Shown piece after piece: positions 21,966-33,122 of a DNA stretch of 64,000 nt. Origin of the DNA: Paraspadella gotoi (taxonomy: Eukaryota > Chaetognatha); contig CM119268.1 of NCBI GenBank assembly GCA_051294375.1, positions 11,257,710 to 11,321,709 on the forward strand, written 5' to 3'. The first letter of the stretch is position 1; every line of letters begins with the position of its first letter. The notes below the pieces were generated by a model. The model saw only the letters and a list, made by a program, of their open reading frames with translations, was not told the origin of the DNA and did no database searches. The position numbers and the translations under genes were made by a program.

Positions 21966-24293
21966 TCAATTTTCGTCAAGTCGCATTATGTAGCCGATGG
22001 CCGTCTGGAGGGAGATTAGGCAATATCCCTCCTCGCCCATCTGGTAAGATTCGTGGATGAATTCGGACATGGCTCGAGCCTCGGACGCCAACTGCGGCGT
22101 CCGCGACTTTAGCACTGCGAAGGACAGAATGGGCAGAAGGTCGTCGGCGCCAAGACTCCCGTCCTCTGGACTGTCCCCGCCAGCGTTGAAGGCCTTGACG
22201 GCGTCCACGCATCCGCAAACTACCTTGCACATGTCGACGAGGCATTCGAGCTTGGCCAGGGGCGAAGCAAGGGTGGCCAGACGATGAAGAGCGGCAATCA
22301 CGGGTTCGTAGCCATGCTGGGAATCGGGACCTCCTCCGACGAGGCAAAGGGAAGGAGAAACGCCTACATCTTGAGGGTCTAAATCTGTGGGTGAAAAAAT
22401 TATTTTTAAATGGCGACCAAACTGATATTTCATTAACCCAAAAAATCGCTCACCCATGTTATTGGTCATAATCTTGGCCAACTGGACCTCGTCGTCCTTG
22501 TTCCCAAGACGAAACATGTTGACCAAGAGCGGCCAAAGAGGTTTGAAAAAGACTTTCTCGATAAATCCGTAAGCGCGATCTCGAGCGGCCGCCGCCGCAG
22601 CGCAATCCTCACCAAAAACCGCTTCGCCATACAGCAGGGTCAATCGAGACATAATCAGCTCCATGGACATGCGAACGTCCTGTCAAAAAAAAATTTGTTA
22701 ACAATCGTTACATTCATTTGTTAAAAAACATTATTCGTCTAACCTGCGAAACGGCATCCAGATGTCGTTCAATGGCTTCCTCTTCCAATATGAGGAGCTT
22801 CTGCCTTTCGAATTGGCGTTGTTCCAGATCGGCGATGAAGCGAGAGTTGTCATCGGCTGTCCCTTCGGCGGCTGCGGAAGAACTCGAGGAGACAGCTTTG
22901 GGAGTAGAGTTTTCATCCCGCTCGTAATAGGGCACGATGATAGAGTCAAGTTTGCGCACATAGGGCGAGATGAGAGGTTGAAGACGGTTCATCAAAACTC
23001 GTTGGCGACGAAACATCAGTTCTGTAAAGAATAACCAGAAATGATCACTAAACTACAAAGCGCCTTGATCTTTCGTTGTTCGTCTTCTTACTTTAAACCA
23101 TTTTAATCACGGTTATTAAAAAATACCCCTTTTCTTTCCCCCACCTAAATTAAATAAACATTTATGTACAGTGTACAGTACATTGTACACACCCTTGCCA
23201 CCAGAAACCTGCGAGCGGATGATCTCGCTGCGAGACGATCTTGGCGAGAAGAGCGTCAACGTATTTTGCTTCATCGTCAGCGGCGCCAGCTTCTCTGGCC
23301 TCAGTTAATTTCTTCTTCAACAGAGGAAACACGGCGTTGTCCTGCTCGATGACCATGGCCGCTGCGAAAAACTTAGCTTTGTCGCGATCTTCGATCGAAT
23401 CCCCTTCGTTGAACCTTCATGTTTAAAAAGGTTTGATATATTTGATATGTACATTGCCTCGAAATCCAAAAACAATCTCACCTCGCCAAAGCGTCAGCCT
23501 CTAAAGCCCTCTTCCGCTCTTCCATTCTCTTCTCCATCGCCTCCCTCGTCTTCCTTCCAATTTCCCTCTCCTCCTCCATTTTTCTAAAGGCGGCCATATT
23601 GAGCGTCGCTCTTTGATTTTGTTTCAAGTCGACCCGTGGCAGATAACGAGGTACGCCGCCAGTTCGACGTCGAAAAGCCTCCGTCATGGCGCCGACCTGG
23701 AGCTGACGGCGTTCCCCGGCTGAAACCGATGAGAACGACGATGACGAGGGTCTCCCGGAAGAAGTTGGCCTTTTATCCGTCCCGACGGCGGCGGAAAAAG
23801 TCTGGTTGACCGGTGGTTTTTTCGCAGGATCGGTGGGCGGCCAAGCATTGGCGGTGGGGCGTTTCGGTGGCGCCGAAATCGGCGCATGAGGTAAACTAGA
23901 AATATTTGGCAAATCGACTGGAACATCAGGCAAAAGAAGATTGATGTCGTCGACGGGTGAAGATTTGTCATTTTCATTTGAGTTCTTTCTCGCATTTCCT
24001 CCTCCTGCTCCTCCTCCGTTTCCTCCACCACTATCCGGACCGGTATCGGCCAAGTCGTTGACTCGATCCAAACACTGCCGGGAAAGTTTGATAAAATTAC
24101 GCCGCTGCGTCGTCACTTCGGCTGAGGCCACAGCACCAAGAGCGGCGTCCTGTCGCATGAGCTCGATAAGCGCGGCCAGGCAGTCGAGGTAACGACGATA
24201 CGCGTCGAAGGATCGATCCCTGGCCAAGTCGAGAGAAACGGCGTCGTTCACCCGCTTCTTCACGTTCGGCCATTGACTCTGCAAGGAGCTCAT
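21966..24293 (-). CDS. VPS9D1: VPS9 domain-containing protein 1
   Basis: Predicted guanine exchange factor for Rab5-type GTPases on endosomes, by its VPS9 domain. Exons (minus): 24293-23482, 23414-23209, 23021-22744, 22679-22454, 22384-21966; 646 residues (human VPS9D1 is 631). The N-terminal ~100 residues form an MIT-like three-helix region. A Gly/Ser/Pro-rich linker and a charged coiled coil (RKMEEEREIGRKTREAMEKR) follow. The C-terminal VPS9 domain has GADDLLPILSFAVLKSRTPQ and GEEGYCLISLQTAIGYI, including the conserved Asp-Asp and the GEEGY stretch. The start was set at MSSLQSQW because it begins the conserved region; an upstream in-frame ATG is less likely. The IARS2 stop codon lies only 98 bp upstream of this start. 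Confidence 0.9.
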
Positions 24294-24390
24294 TGTACCT
24301 TTTATCCCTTTCAAATCGAAGACATTCTGCGTTAACCGAATAAATAACAAGGAATTGAAAAATCAAAACAAGGTCGGTGACGGAACAGTA

Positions 24391-27300
24391 TTAAATTCTC
24401 GCGGATTGTATCGAATCGAAATCGGACAAAACTTTTCGGCAACGGTCGCAAATAGAGTCTTGCTCCTCGACGTTGTAGAGTCGGCATCTCAAGCAACTGA
24501 GACACTGAGTTTTTTCAGCTACAAAACGAAACTCGGTCCCGTCTTCGAAATGAGGATGAAGTATTTCGATCTCGGTTCTCTCGAGGGCGTCAGCATCTAG
24601 ATCCTCGTCCTCATTATCCACGGTGATCACCTTTTTGATCGGGGGCAACCGCGGGAGTTTCCACGCGTCTGCGCTCGAGACGCCAGTTATCTCGAGGCGG
24701 GCACACCCGAGTAACTCTGCCGAAAACTCAATGAATTCCGGCGTGACCTCCTTGTCGATCTCCACACGAAGCAAGAAAGTTTTCATTTCGAGTGCGGAAA
24801 CTGTCGGCTTGTCCAGCGCCTCCTCCAATCGCCGTAATAAATACTTACGGAGGGCGAGGCCGTCGCGAAAAGCCCCCTCAACGAGGACCTCGTCGACACC
24901 GGAAAAATCGAAGCTTACGGCGTCACCCCAGTTGGTCTTCATAATGCTCGTGGAGGGAGTAGGGCGTCGGTGAGAGAAGAGTTCGTCGGCGAGGTGAGGC
25001 AAAATGGGGGCCAGAGCTGGAAGCAGCTGTGAAAATTCGAAGTTATTATGGAATGAAAAAATAAGTTCTAAAATAAAAAGACTATTAACCCCGTCAAGCA
25101 GATGACTCAAAGTCGTCTGAGCTGCCCTTCTCCCAGCCGAATCAGCTGCATCGCAATATAGACGATCTCGGACCGGATCCAGATACAGGGATGAAACGGT
25201 TTCAACAAAGTCACGGATCCTGGAGGTGGCCGTGGCGAAGGAAAAAGATTCAAAGGCAGTTTCCACCTTAATTAAACAATTGATACATAAATAATTAGTT
25301 AAAATTAAAATTTACATGATTTTAAATTTTTAAACGTCTAACCTCCCCCAAAAACGTTTTTAACTGAAGCAGAATGGCTTGGTCCAAGATTCGGAGATTC
25401 TTTGCTGGAAGAGAATGGACAGATGGATCGAAGTCGAACAAGTTTCCAAGAACGAAGCGCAAAGTTTTTCTGTTGAATTTCAATTACATGTTTGAAAGAA
25501 AAAGGTTTAACCTGAGGAAGCTTATATCAATACTTTCGACAGAATTTATAGAGATTGCCGATTATAAATTCTGTAACTTTTGATAAATTTTGACAAATCG
25601 TCGAGGTTCAAACCTCATTCGGAAGACCCGGTCATAGTTTTGTCCGACGACGTTCGGTCCAAGCTTAATGACGGACTTTCGCTCCGCGGAACTAGCAACC
25701 CATAATCGAAGAACGTCGACCCCCGCGCCCTCCTGTCGAGTGACTTCATAAATTAGTTTTCTTTGTAAACCTTTCTCGAATGAACTCTTTCCCTACTTCA
25801 TTCTTTTTGCCAAAGATAAGTTCTTGTGGGTCGACGACGTTGCCTTTGGACTTGGACATCTTCCGTCCCTCTTCATCAACAACGAACCCGTGGACGAGAA
25901 TGTTCTTGAAGGGGGCTTCTCCATGGACGGCTACGCAGGTTAGCAGAGAGGAAAGAAACCATCCGCCGTATTGATCGAGTCCCTCTAGGTACAGGTTCGA
26001 CATATGACAGCCTGAAAAATTATTCAAGGAGTTTATAAAGAGAAGCGACTTTATAAACAATTTTCTTTTATGGTCGTACCCGTTTCTCTCTTCACAACGC
26101 TATTCCAAGATGAACCACTGTCAAACCAAATATCAAGTATGTCGTCGCCCCTGACAAAATCTTTGGAAGACCTGTCTCCGAGGCCAGAGGCGGAGAGGAC
26201 GCCATCGGGCAGGAGCGTCTCAAGTGGAAGTCGCCACCAACAGTCAGAGCCACCTGCTAATTAACATTGTTTCATAAAAACAGTTCTTTTTCAAATGATT
26301 CTATAAAACCTCACCGTTGTTTCGAAACAAATCTTTTAAGTGTCTGACGGTAAAATCGTTGATAAGTGGTTCCCTCGATTTTTTGTCATAGAAAACAGGA
26401 ATGGGAAGACCCCAAACACGCTGACGAGAAATACACCAATAATTCCGCTGTTTTTGAAAAACATTAACAAAACTATGGGCTAAATCATTTAAATTTGACT
26501 GTTCATAACTTTCATTGGTGTCCAACCTGACGTAATTTTTCTGCCATTTCCGACCCTTTTGTTGGATCAGGAAAAAAGTTGACACTCTCCAAGGCTTTTA
26601 GGGCCTCCACCGTAATGCTTCTGTTATCTACGAACCACTGAAGGCTGGCAAGAATGATCACTGGTTGTTTGGTTCTCCAGTCATAGGGGTAGCTGTGAAT
26701 ATATTCTTTTTGATGTAGAACGTTGTTTCCCAACATCTTCAACACTTTACCATTGCCGTCGCCCAGCACTTCCAATCCTTCCAGTTCGGGGCCGGCTTCC
26801 CGGGTAAATCTACCAAGTTTGTCGACCCAAGGCCGCTCGACTGACAAATTATGCGCACGAAAAACATGAAAGTCGTCGTGTCCATGGGCAGGGGCAGCAT
26901 GTACGAGGCCCGTTCCCTTTGTGTCGTGAACATGAGAAGAGGGAAGGAAGGGAAGCGGATCTGAAGTCATCACCAACGGATGAACGTAGGAAAGTTTATC
27001 AAGATTCTCCATCAGGCGCAACGTTTTCACTCGACGCCCCAAAGCGTCGGCTACGTTATCAACGCAATTCTCCGCCAAGAGGTAAGCAGCCACATCGTCC
27101 TCCATCTCCACAACCACGTACTTCATCTTGGGATTAAAACAAATTCCTCGGTTCGCGGGAATCGTCCACGGAGTCGTCGTCCATACAAGAGCATTTAGTT
27201 CACCGTGATCGCACATCAGAGGAATCGAAAGGTAAATCGCGATGCTGCGGTGATCGTCATTATACTCCAACTCTGATTCCGCCAATGCCGACTGCGATGA

Positions 27301-28129
27301 GGGACTCCAATAGATGGGCATGAAAGATTGATAGACGCAGCCGCGCTAAAAAAATAAATACTATTCTGAGGCATAGATACAATAACTTAAAACTAAAATA
27401 AAGAACATTAAATAAATTATTTTTGTATACCATGTACATGGCGTAAAAAACATCCAACTGTGAAACTTCGTATTCCGAGTCGAAACTGCGGTAACATCCC
27501 TCGTCTGTCCAATCGGCTACCAAGTTCCAGCTCTTGAAGGCTCGCCGTTGTTCCTCGATCGCCTTGGACGCGAATGATTTGGCACAGTCGCGGATGGAGA
27601 TCGGGTCCGAGACGCTCGACGGCGCCGCCGCCCCTTGCAGCGCCTTCAGCTCAATGGGCAATCCATGGCAATCCCATCCTGGCACATAATGGACTTTGCA
27701 GCCGCGCAGCAATTTCCAACGCAAGGCAATATCCTGATAAGAGTTGATATCAGAAAAACTAAAAAAGCGATGGTTCTTTTTTTACCAAATCACCTTCAAT
27801 ATTTTGTTGAGAGCGTGACCGACATGAGGACTACCGTTGGCGTAGGGCGGGCCGTCGTGTAGGACAAAAAGCTCGTGTCGACGCTGACTTCGTTGCCAAT
27901 CGTACAACGAGTCGTGGTCGAATTCCTCTCTTACTTTCCGTTCTCTCTCCAGCACGCCCGTCATAGTCAAAGGAAAGTCGGTGCGCGGCATCAACAAAGT
28001 TTCTTTGTAAACTGAGGACTTTTGCTTTTTCAGTTTCGCCGAGGATTTCCATCTTACTTGACTTGAGATAACGAAAACTTCCGAACGGCGCGAGAAGTTT
28101 AGGCATTTTTCAGCGCAATTCTTAAGCAT
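24391..28129 (-). CDS. IARS2: Isoleucyl-tRNA synthetase, mitochondrial
   Basis: Class I synthetase charging mitochondrial tRNA-Ile. Exons (minus): 28129-27794, 27733-27431, 27345-26527, 26447-26315, 26253-26080, 26011-25797, 25732-25614, 25469-25343, 25266-25090, 25026-24391; 1012 residues, the same as human IARS2. The N-terminus is basic and Ser/Arg-rich, as expected of a mitochondrial presequence. The HIGH-type motif is [11 protein letters not shown]. The editing (CP1) domain includes [14 protein letters not shown] and THGHDD-like AHGHDD. The [15 protein letters not shown] block precedes the KMSKS signature RKMSKSKGN. The anticodon-binding helical domain ends in a C4 zinc motif (CLSCLRC...CDRC). 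Exon 6-7 joining uses a short 64-bp intron. Confidence 0.96.
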
Positions 28130-28307
28130 AATAAAATAGCTTTGTAAAATAAAATAAAAATGAACAATGTCAATAGTAAAATGGCATAAAATTTTTTTTT
28201 AAAAACCGCGTAAGTAGCCTAATAAACCACATATAAGATCACAATCAATTGACCAAATCCGCCACCAAATAAACACGCATTCATACAAAATGAAGTCTCA
28301 TGTTCTT

Positions 28308-29448
28308 TCAAAATTTAATTCTAAATCGAGAGTACGCGTCATTAACGGCGGCTCTCGTCTCCAGCTGATCGAAAAACTCTCCCACAAAGGTAGAGATGGC
28401 GGCTTCGCGATTTAACAGGCCCGCCAGACCTTGACCAGTTGCCTTTATTCGCTGAACTTTAACTTCAGGGCCAAATTTTTTAGCGACAAAGGAATCCATA
28501 TCGTCGATCCCGTCCACGAGGCCCTGTTCCAACGCCCCCTTTCCGGTCCAAAACTCACCGCTGAAGACGTCGGACTCGTCGCCGACGATGCGGCTCCCGC
28601 GACTCGCCTTGACAAAGGCGATGAAGTGATCGTGAATGGCGCGTAAAGTCCGATCCACGCGGGCAGCATTTTTCTCGTTGTCTTCGGTGAAAGAGTCGGC
28701 CAGGAGTTTGTTTTCGCCCGCCGTGCGGACGCGGCGTTCTACGCCCCATCGCCTTATCACGTCCTGTACTCGGGGAAAGCTGACGGGTTCAATAAATGTG
28801 CCGTAGCCGAAACTGCGGTAACAACTGTGCGAACCTGAAGACCGAAAGTATAGGAGAGCACGCCAATGCTTCCAACTATGGAGGACTCGCTAGCGTATAT
28901 CTCGTCAGCGGCACAGGCTATAAAGTAGCCACCAGAGGCACCCGCATCTTCGATGAAGGCATAAACCTTGACTCCTTTTTTGTCCGCCAAAGATCGAATT
29001 CTAAAGGCGAGTGAGTAGACGATTACAATAAAGGACGCCATAATAATTAATATGGACGACTTTAAAATCACCTTTTCGCCACGAGTTCCGACTGCACAGC
29101 GGAACCTCCAGGAGAATTGATTTGAAGACAAACGGCTTTTAGGTTCCGAACCTTGAAGGACTTTTCAATTTGCTTATTGTAGGAATTCAGGTTGATACGA
29201 CGGCGTCCACCGCCGAATCCCGAGTCCTCAATGGGGCCAGTCAGACGCAAAACGGCCACCGCATCGCGTTTATCGCCCTGGATCCAACGCTTGAGTTTAG
29301 TTGAAAAAGAGTCGTCATAGTCGTCGGCCGAAGACGCGGCGGACACGTTTCTCGAGAGAAGCGGGGGAGAAAGGAATTTTAAGACTGGGTAAATATTTCT
29401 CGATTTCGCTCGAGGAAGAGACGTGAAGAACCTATTTATAACATTCAT
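28308..29448 (-). CDS. S49 family (SppA-like) serine peptidase, putative mitochondrial
   Basis: Peptidase family S49, related to bacterial signal peptide peptidase SppA, which degrades residual signal peptides with a Ser-Lys dyad. Exons (minus): 29448-29072, 29000-28835, 28763-28308; 332 residues. Seen: VAVLRLTGPI, INSPGGSAV, the nucleophile block EDAGASGGYFIACAADEI, GSIGVL, and VERRVRTAGENK, whose lysine fits the general base. A basic, acidic-free N-terminus of about 40 residues (MNVINRFFTSLPRAKSRN) suggests mitochondrial import. The third exon starts at DVIRRWGV; other acceptors break the frame. It is single-domain, like the short SppA forms. Two spliceosomal introns and conserved animal genes on both sides make it a resident nuclear gene. 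The gene name is left open. Confidence 0.88.
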
Positions 29449-29756
29449 CGTTTCAATGTTTCGAACGCCGATGTCTTTCTTGGACTGAGGAGTGAGGAAA
29501 TAGCAGAATCATCGGAAAAAAATTTAGAAGCTGAACAATTTTAATCGAAAACTACCTGCCACATCCCATTGATTTAAATCAATTTCGATTCATAAGCAAT
29601 ACACCTGTAATTGTAAACTAGTAAACAACAAATATAAGCTGAAATTTTGTAAAAATAGTTTTGATAGATATTAAAGCGGAAAAAAAGGTTTCTGCACGAT
29701 CCAAATCCTAATCGGGAGGAAATCGTCGATTTTATTTTAAAATTCATTTTTCAAGT
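29449..29756. other. Intergenic spacer
   Basis: 308 bp between the S49 peptidase start and the sniffer-like stop. AT-rich, nothing recognised. Confidence 0.5.
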
Positions 29757-30527
29757 TTACCATGGAAGGTATTTTCCACTCTCGCCAAAGTCGTAATTGT
29801 AAAACTTTCCGGTCTCCATTTTTGGAAAAGTGACAATCATGTGCCGAACCGACTCCTCGACTGATAGATGACCCTGCTCGCCGCCCATATCGGTTCGGAC
29901 CCAACCAGGATGAATGGCGCTTACCAATATTCCATCCTTCTCAAATTCCACCGAGAGAGATTTTGACACCATATTGAGCGCCGCTTTTGACGCTTTGTAT
30001 GCATAATACGGAAAGTCTTTCGGTGCTGTCGTGTTAGTGATAGATCCTAAGTCAGAACTCATCATCACTATTCCAGCCGAGAAAATGGTCATTCCGATTT
30101 CACCAGCTCGAGTCTTCTCGGCCGCACGCTTCAGGAGCGGATGGAACTTTTTTCCGATGAGCAAAGGAGCGACCGCGTTGGCCCGAAAACAATCGGTCGT
30201 CGATTGAAAAGAAAACGCCTCCGGCTCATACTTGACGGGGAAGATTCCCGCGTTGTTAATGAGAGTGTTAAGGCCGTCGGGACAGAGGCGCTCCGTTTCT
30301 TCAACGGCGCGATCGACGGATGCATCATCGACGACGTCGAGTTGGAGGACTTCCACGCGGGTCGATCGGCACGACTCGGCGAGCGACCGTAAGTCCGAGG
30401 ACGAGGAAGGATTTCGGCAAGCAGCTATAATTAGTTGGGGGGTCGGTTTAACATTCGTCAACTGCTTGACTAACTCGAGGCCTAGCCCTCTGTTTGCACC
30501 AGTTATTAAAATGTTCGTCGATCCCAT
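29757..30527 (-). CDS. Short-chain dehydrogenase/reductase, sniffer / C-factor type
   Basis: NADPH-dependent SDR of the sniffer (carbonyl reductase) / C-factor subfamily; Drosophila sniffer protects neurons from oxidative stress. Single exon, 256 residues. The cofactor motif TGANRGLG is at residues 9-16, then NNAG (NTLINNAGIF), the catalytic serine region SAGIVMMSSDLGSI, and YYAYKASKAA with the catalytic Tyr and Lys. HPGWVRTDMGG follows, and the C-terminus ends in a short aromatic tail. The start was set at MGSTNILITG because the frame upstream lacks conserved sequence. Lack of introns contrasts with its neighbours. The exact substrate cannot be told. Confidence 0.92.
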   Translation of the reverse strand: MGSTNILITGANRGLGLELVKQLTNVKPTPQLIIAACRNPSSSSDLRSLAESCRSTRVEVLQLDVVDDASVDRAVEETERLCPDGLNTLINNAGIFPVKYEPEAFSFQSTTDCFRANAVAPLLIGKKFHPLLKRAAEKTRAGEIGMTIFSAGIVMMSSDLGSITNTTAPKDFPYYAYKASKAALNMVSKSLSVEFEKDGILVSAIHPGWVRTDMGGEQGHLSVEESVRHMIVTFPKMETGKFYNYDFGESGKYLPW

Positions 30528-30965
30528 TTTTTTTATTAAAGAAAAAAATATTATCTCATTCCTCTTTAACAGTTCAGCATTAAGTGACAAAAAAACTTGC
30601 GAAAGAATTATCCTCAATACTGATTAGAGTTACATTAGCCAATGTGTTTTTGATAATTGCAATATAATTAAGTTCTTTTTAATCGGCGTTAATTTTTCCC
30701 AAACTTCATTTTACCCAATCAAAACGGAGTCCAAGGAGTATAGCAAGCATTAAACAAACAATCACGAAATTTTTATCAGCTAAAAATTTTTAGATAATAC
30801 AAATCAAAGTGAGATCACAAAAAATTCAAAGTTAAAGAGTATTTTTCGCAATGGAATAGAGGCGAAGAACAAAATAAAATTGAAAATGAAATGTTTACCC
30901 GGTCCAACCGTAAGTAGGTATTAGGTAAGTAGCCCTCATTAATAAGTTCACTTTCCGCCACCCGT
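30528..30965. other. Intergenic spacer
   Basis: 438 bp between the sniffer-like start and the stop of sepiapterin reductase. AT-rich; no further feature is recognised. Confidence 0.5.
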
Positions 30966-31917
30966 TTAATCGAAAAAATCGATGTTCTGCCCCGAAACGA
31001 ATTCGTTGAGGATCAAAGTCGCAACCATTTTCTCCGCAGAACATTGGCAAGAAACATAAGAGTTTGTTTTGTTTATTTCCTCGAATAACTGCCGAGTTTC
31101 TAAGTCACCGCACTCGGTCCGGACCTTCACCGACATATCCGTGCCCTCGAGCGGACCAGGACTCCAACTCAGGACCCGAACGTTCGGTTCTTCTGACGCT
31201 AGAACCTACGTAAAAGTAACGAGCATTGGTTGTTGAGCTCCTTTAACAACTATTAATCATTAGTTTGTTTTTTTTAATTTTGGGTTACCCGGAAGAACAT
31301 GTTCCTTGCGGCTTTTCCGGCGCAGTAGAGTCCCATACTTTTGAAAGGCTTGAATCCACACAAGGAGGAGATCTGGACGACTATTCTGTTTGGATGATCG
31401 CCGGCGTAGGCTAGGAAGGCCGAGTTGATGGCGACAACAGAGGACAAATTGACGCGAAAATATTCGTCGACTTCCACGGGGTCGCGAATGTCGAGGGCGT
31501 TTTTCCCGATGTCGCCGACCGTACCTTTTTTTTTCGCGCACGAGAGAAACGATGAGGCGAATGAATTTTGAATAGATTATTTACAGCATCTACCTATATC
31601 TTTGGCTAAAAACCTGCGTTGTGCACGATAATAAGTTGTTTGAACGTTCTGGGATTCGGGCAAGATAAGAAGAGGTTCTGAAACTCGGCATCCTTTGCTA
31701 AAGACAAATCCAACTTTTTCTTCTCAACGGAAACGAGCGGCGCCACTCGTCTCACCGACGCTTCCGTCACCACCAACGCTTCCTCATCCCTTGCCAAGAG
31801 CAGTAAAAGCGAGTGGGGGCCGACGCGTTCAGCCAAGGCTAGCGACACCGCCCGGCCAAAACCTCGCGAGGCACCAGTTACGACGACAAAAGATTTGGCG
31901 TCAGGAACCAACGCCAT
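30966..31917 (-). CDS. SPR: Sepiapterin reductase
   Basis: SDR enzyme for the last steps of tetrahydrobiopterin synthesis, reducing 6-pyruvoyl-tetrahydropterin and sepiapterin with NADPH. Exons (minus): 31917-31614, 31524-31289, 31205-30966; 259 residues (human 261). The cofactor motif TGASRGFG is at residues 14-21; VHNAG, ISSLCGFKPFKSMGLYCAGK (catalytic Ser, Tyr, Lys) and EEPNVRVLSWSPGPL follow the family. The C-terminal half keeps the GTDM segment of the family's substrate region. The acceptor of exon 2 is preceded by a run of A, which is unusual, but phase and homology support it. It is adjacent to another SDR on the same strand; the two are not close paralogues. Confidence 0.92.
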
Positions 31918-32093
31918 ACCCGTGAACCGGACAAGTTATTTATCACTTCAAATCAGAAAAAAACATACAAGTAATCAATTTTTTTACATACATAATTACA
32001 TAACTCTCACATAATTGAACTTCCTGGAGTCTCAAAAAAATCATTAAAAACTATAGCAATAAAGCTTGGCATTATGAAATAGTTTTGTCTAAT

Positions 32094-33090
32094 TCAACCA
32101 TCGCAAGGCTCAGGAAATTCGTAATGCTTGACACCCTTGACAGTAACATCACTCGGATACTGCTTGGGTAGTATTGGATAAACATGTGAGACGTTCCAGG
32201 TGCAAATAGCCACTAGCCAATAGACCAAAACAGTACTTAGAAAGAAAAGAATAAATCTTTCAAGAGTGTAACCCTTGGGAAAAGCTCCTGTGACCCTCTG
32301 CTGTGGCTCTAGTCTGTCCTCCGTATAAAGATCCGCATCAATGTGCATCGGTTCCCCGAAATTACGTCTGAAAATAAAACAAAACTAATTCTTTTCTCGA
32401 TCTACTGAGGAAGTATCAGCATATGTATGAGCAAATTTTATTATAACAAAAAAAATCTTAAAAGTATAGTGATCTCGCCAGACGTTACTATCAAAGAAAA
32501 TAAATGAAAAAAAAAAATAATTGATGAGAACGAATTATTGATATAATAATGATTAATATAATAATAATTGATTAATTGATATAATAATAATTAATAGATT
32601 GATGTAATGATAATTGATTGATTGATGTAATGATAATTGTTTGATTGATGTAATGATAATTGATTGAATAATAATTGATTGATTGATATAATAATAATTG
32701 ATTGATTATTGATATGATGATAACCAAATATTGATGCAATAATAACCAAATATTGATGCAATAATAACCAAAGGATTGATGGAATGATAACCAAATGATG
32801 GACGCAATGATAACCAAATGATGGACGCAATGATAATCATTCATTGATGAAATAATAATCATTCATTGATACGATAATAATCATTCATTGATGCGATGAT
32901 ATTCATTTATTGATGCGATGATATTCATTCATTGATGCGATGATATTCATTCATTGATGCGATGATAGTCATTCATTGATGCGATGATAGTCATTCATTG
33001 CTGCGATGATAGTCATTCATTGCTGCGATGATAATCATTCATTGCTGCGATGAGTCATTCATCGTAAATAAAACAAATGCGAGTATGAGT

Positions 33091-33122
<32 letters not shown>

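Noticed and set aside
24294-24350. Upstream in-frame start for VPS9D1 at 24350
   Set aside because: It would add 19 residues with no conserved sequence and overlaps the short spacer to IARS2; MSSLQSQW is the better start.
28308-29448. Bacterial contamination as the source of the SppA-like gene
   Set aside because: It has two introns with good splice sites, an animal-like AT-rich context, and conserved animal genes immediately on both sides.
32860-33062. Regular ~22-bp units that resemble a CRISPR array
   Set aside because: The units are contiguous and degenerate with no unique spacers, and they lie within a mobile element in an animal intron. It is a minisatellite.
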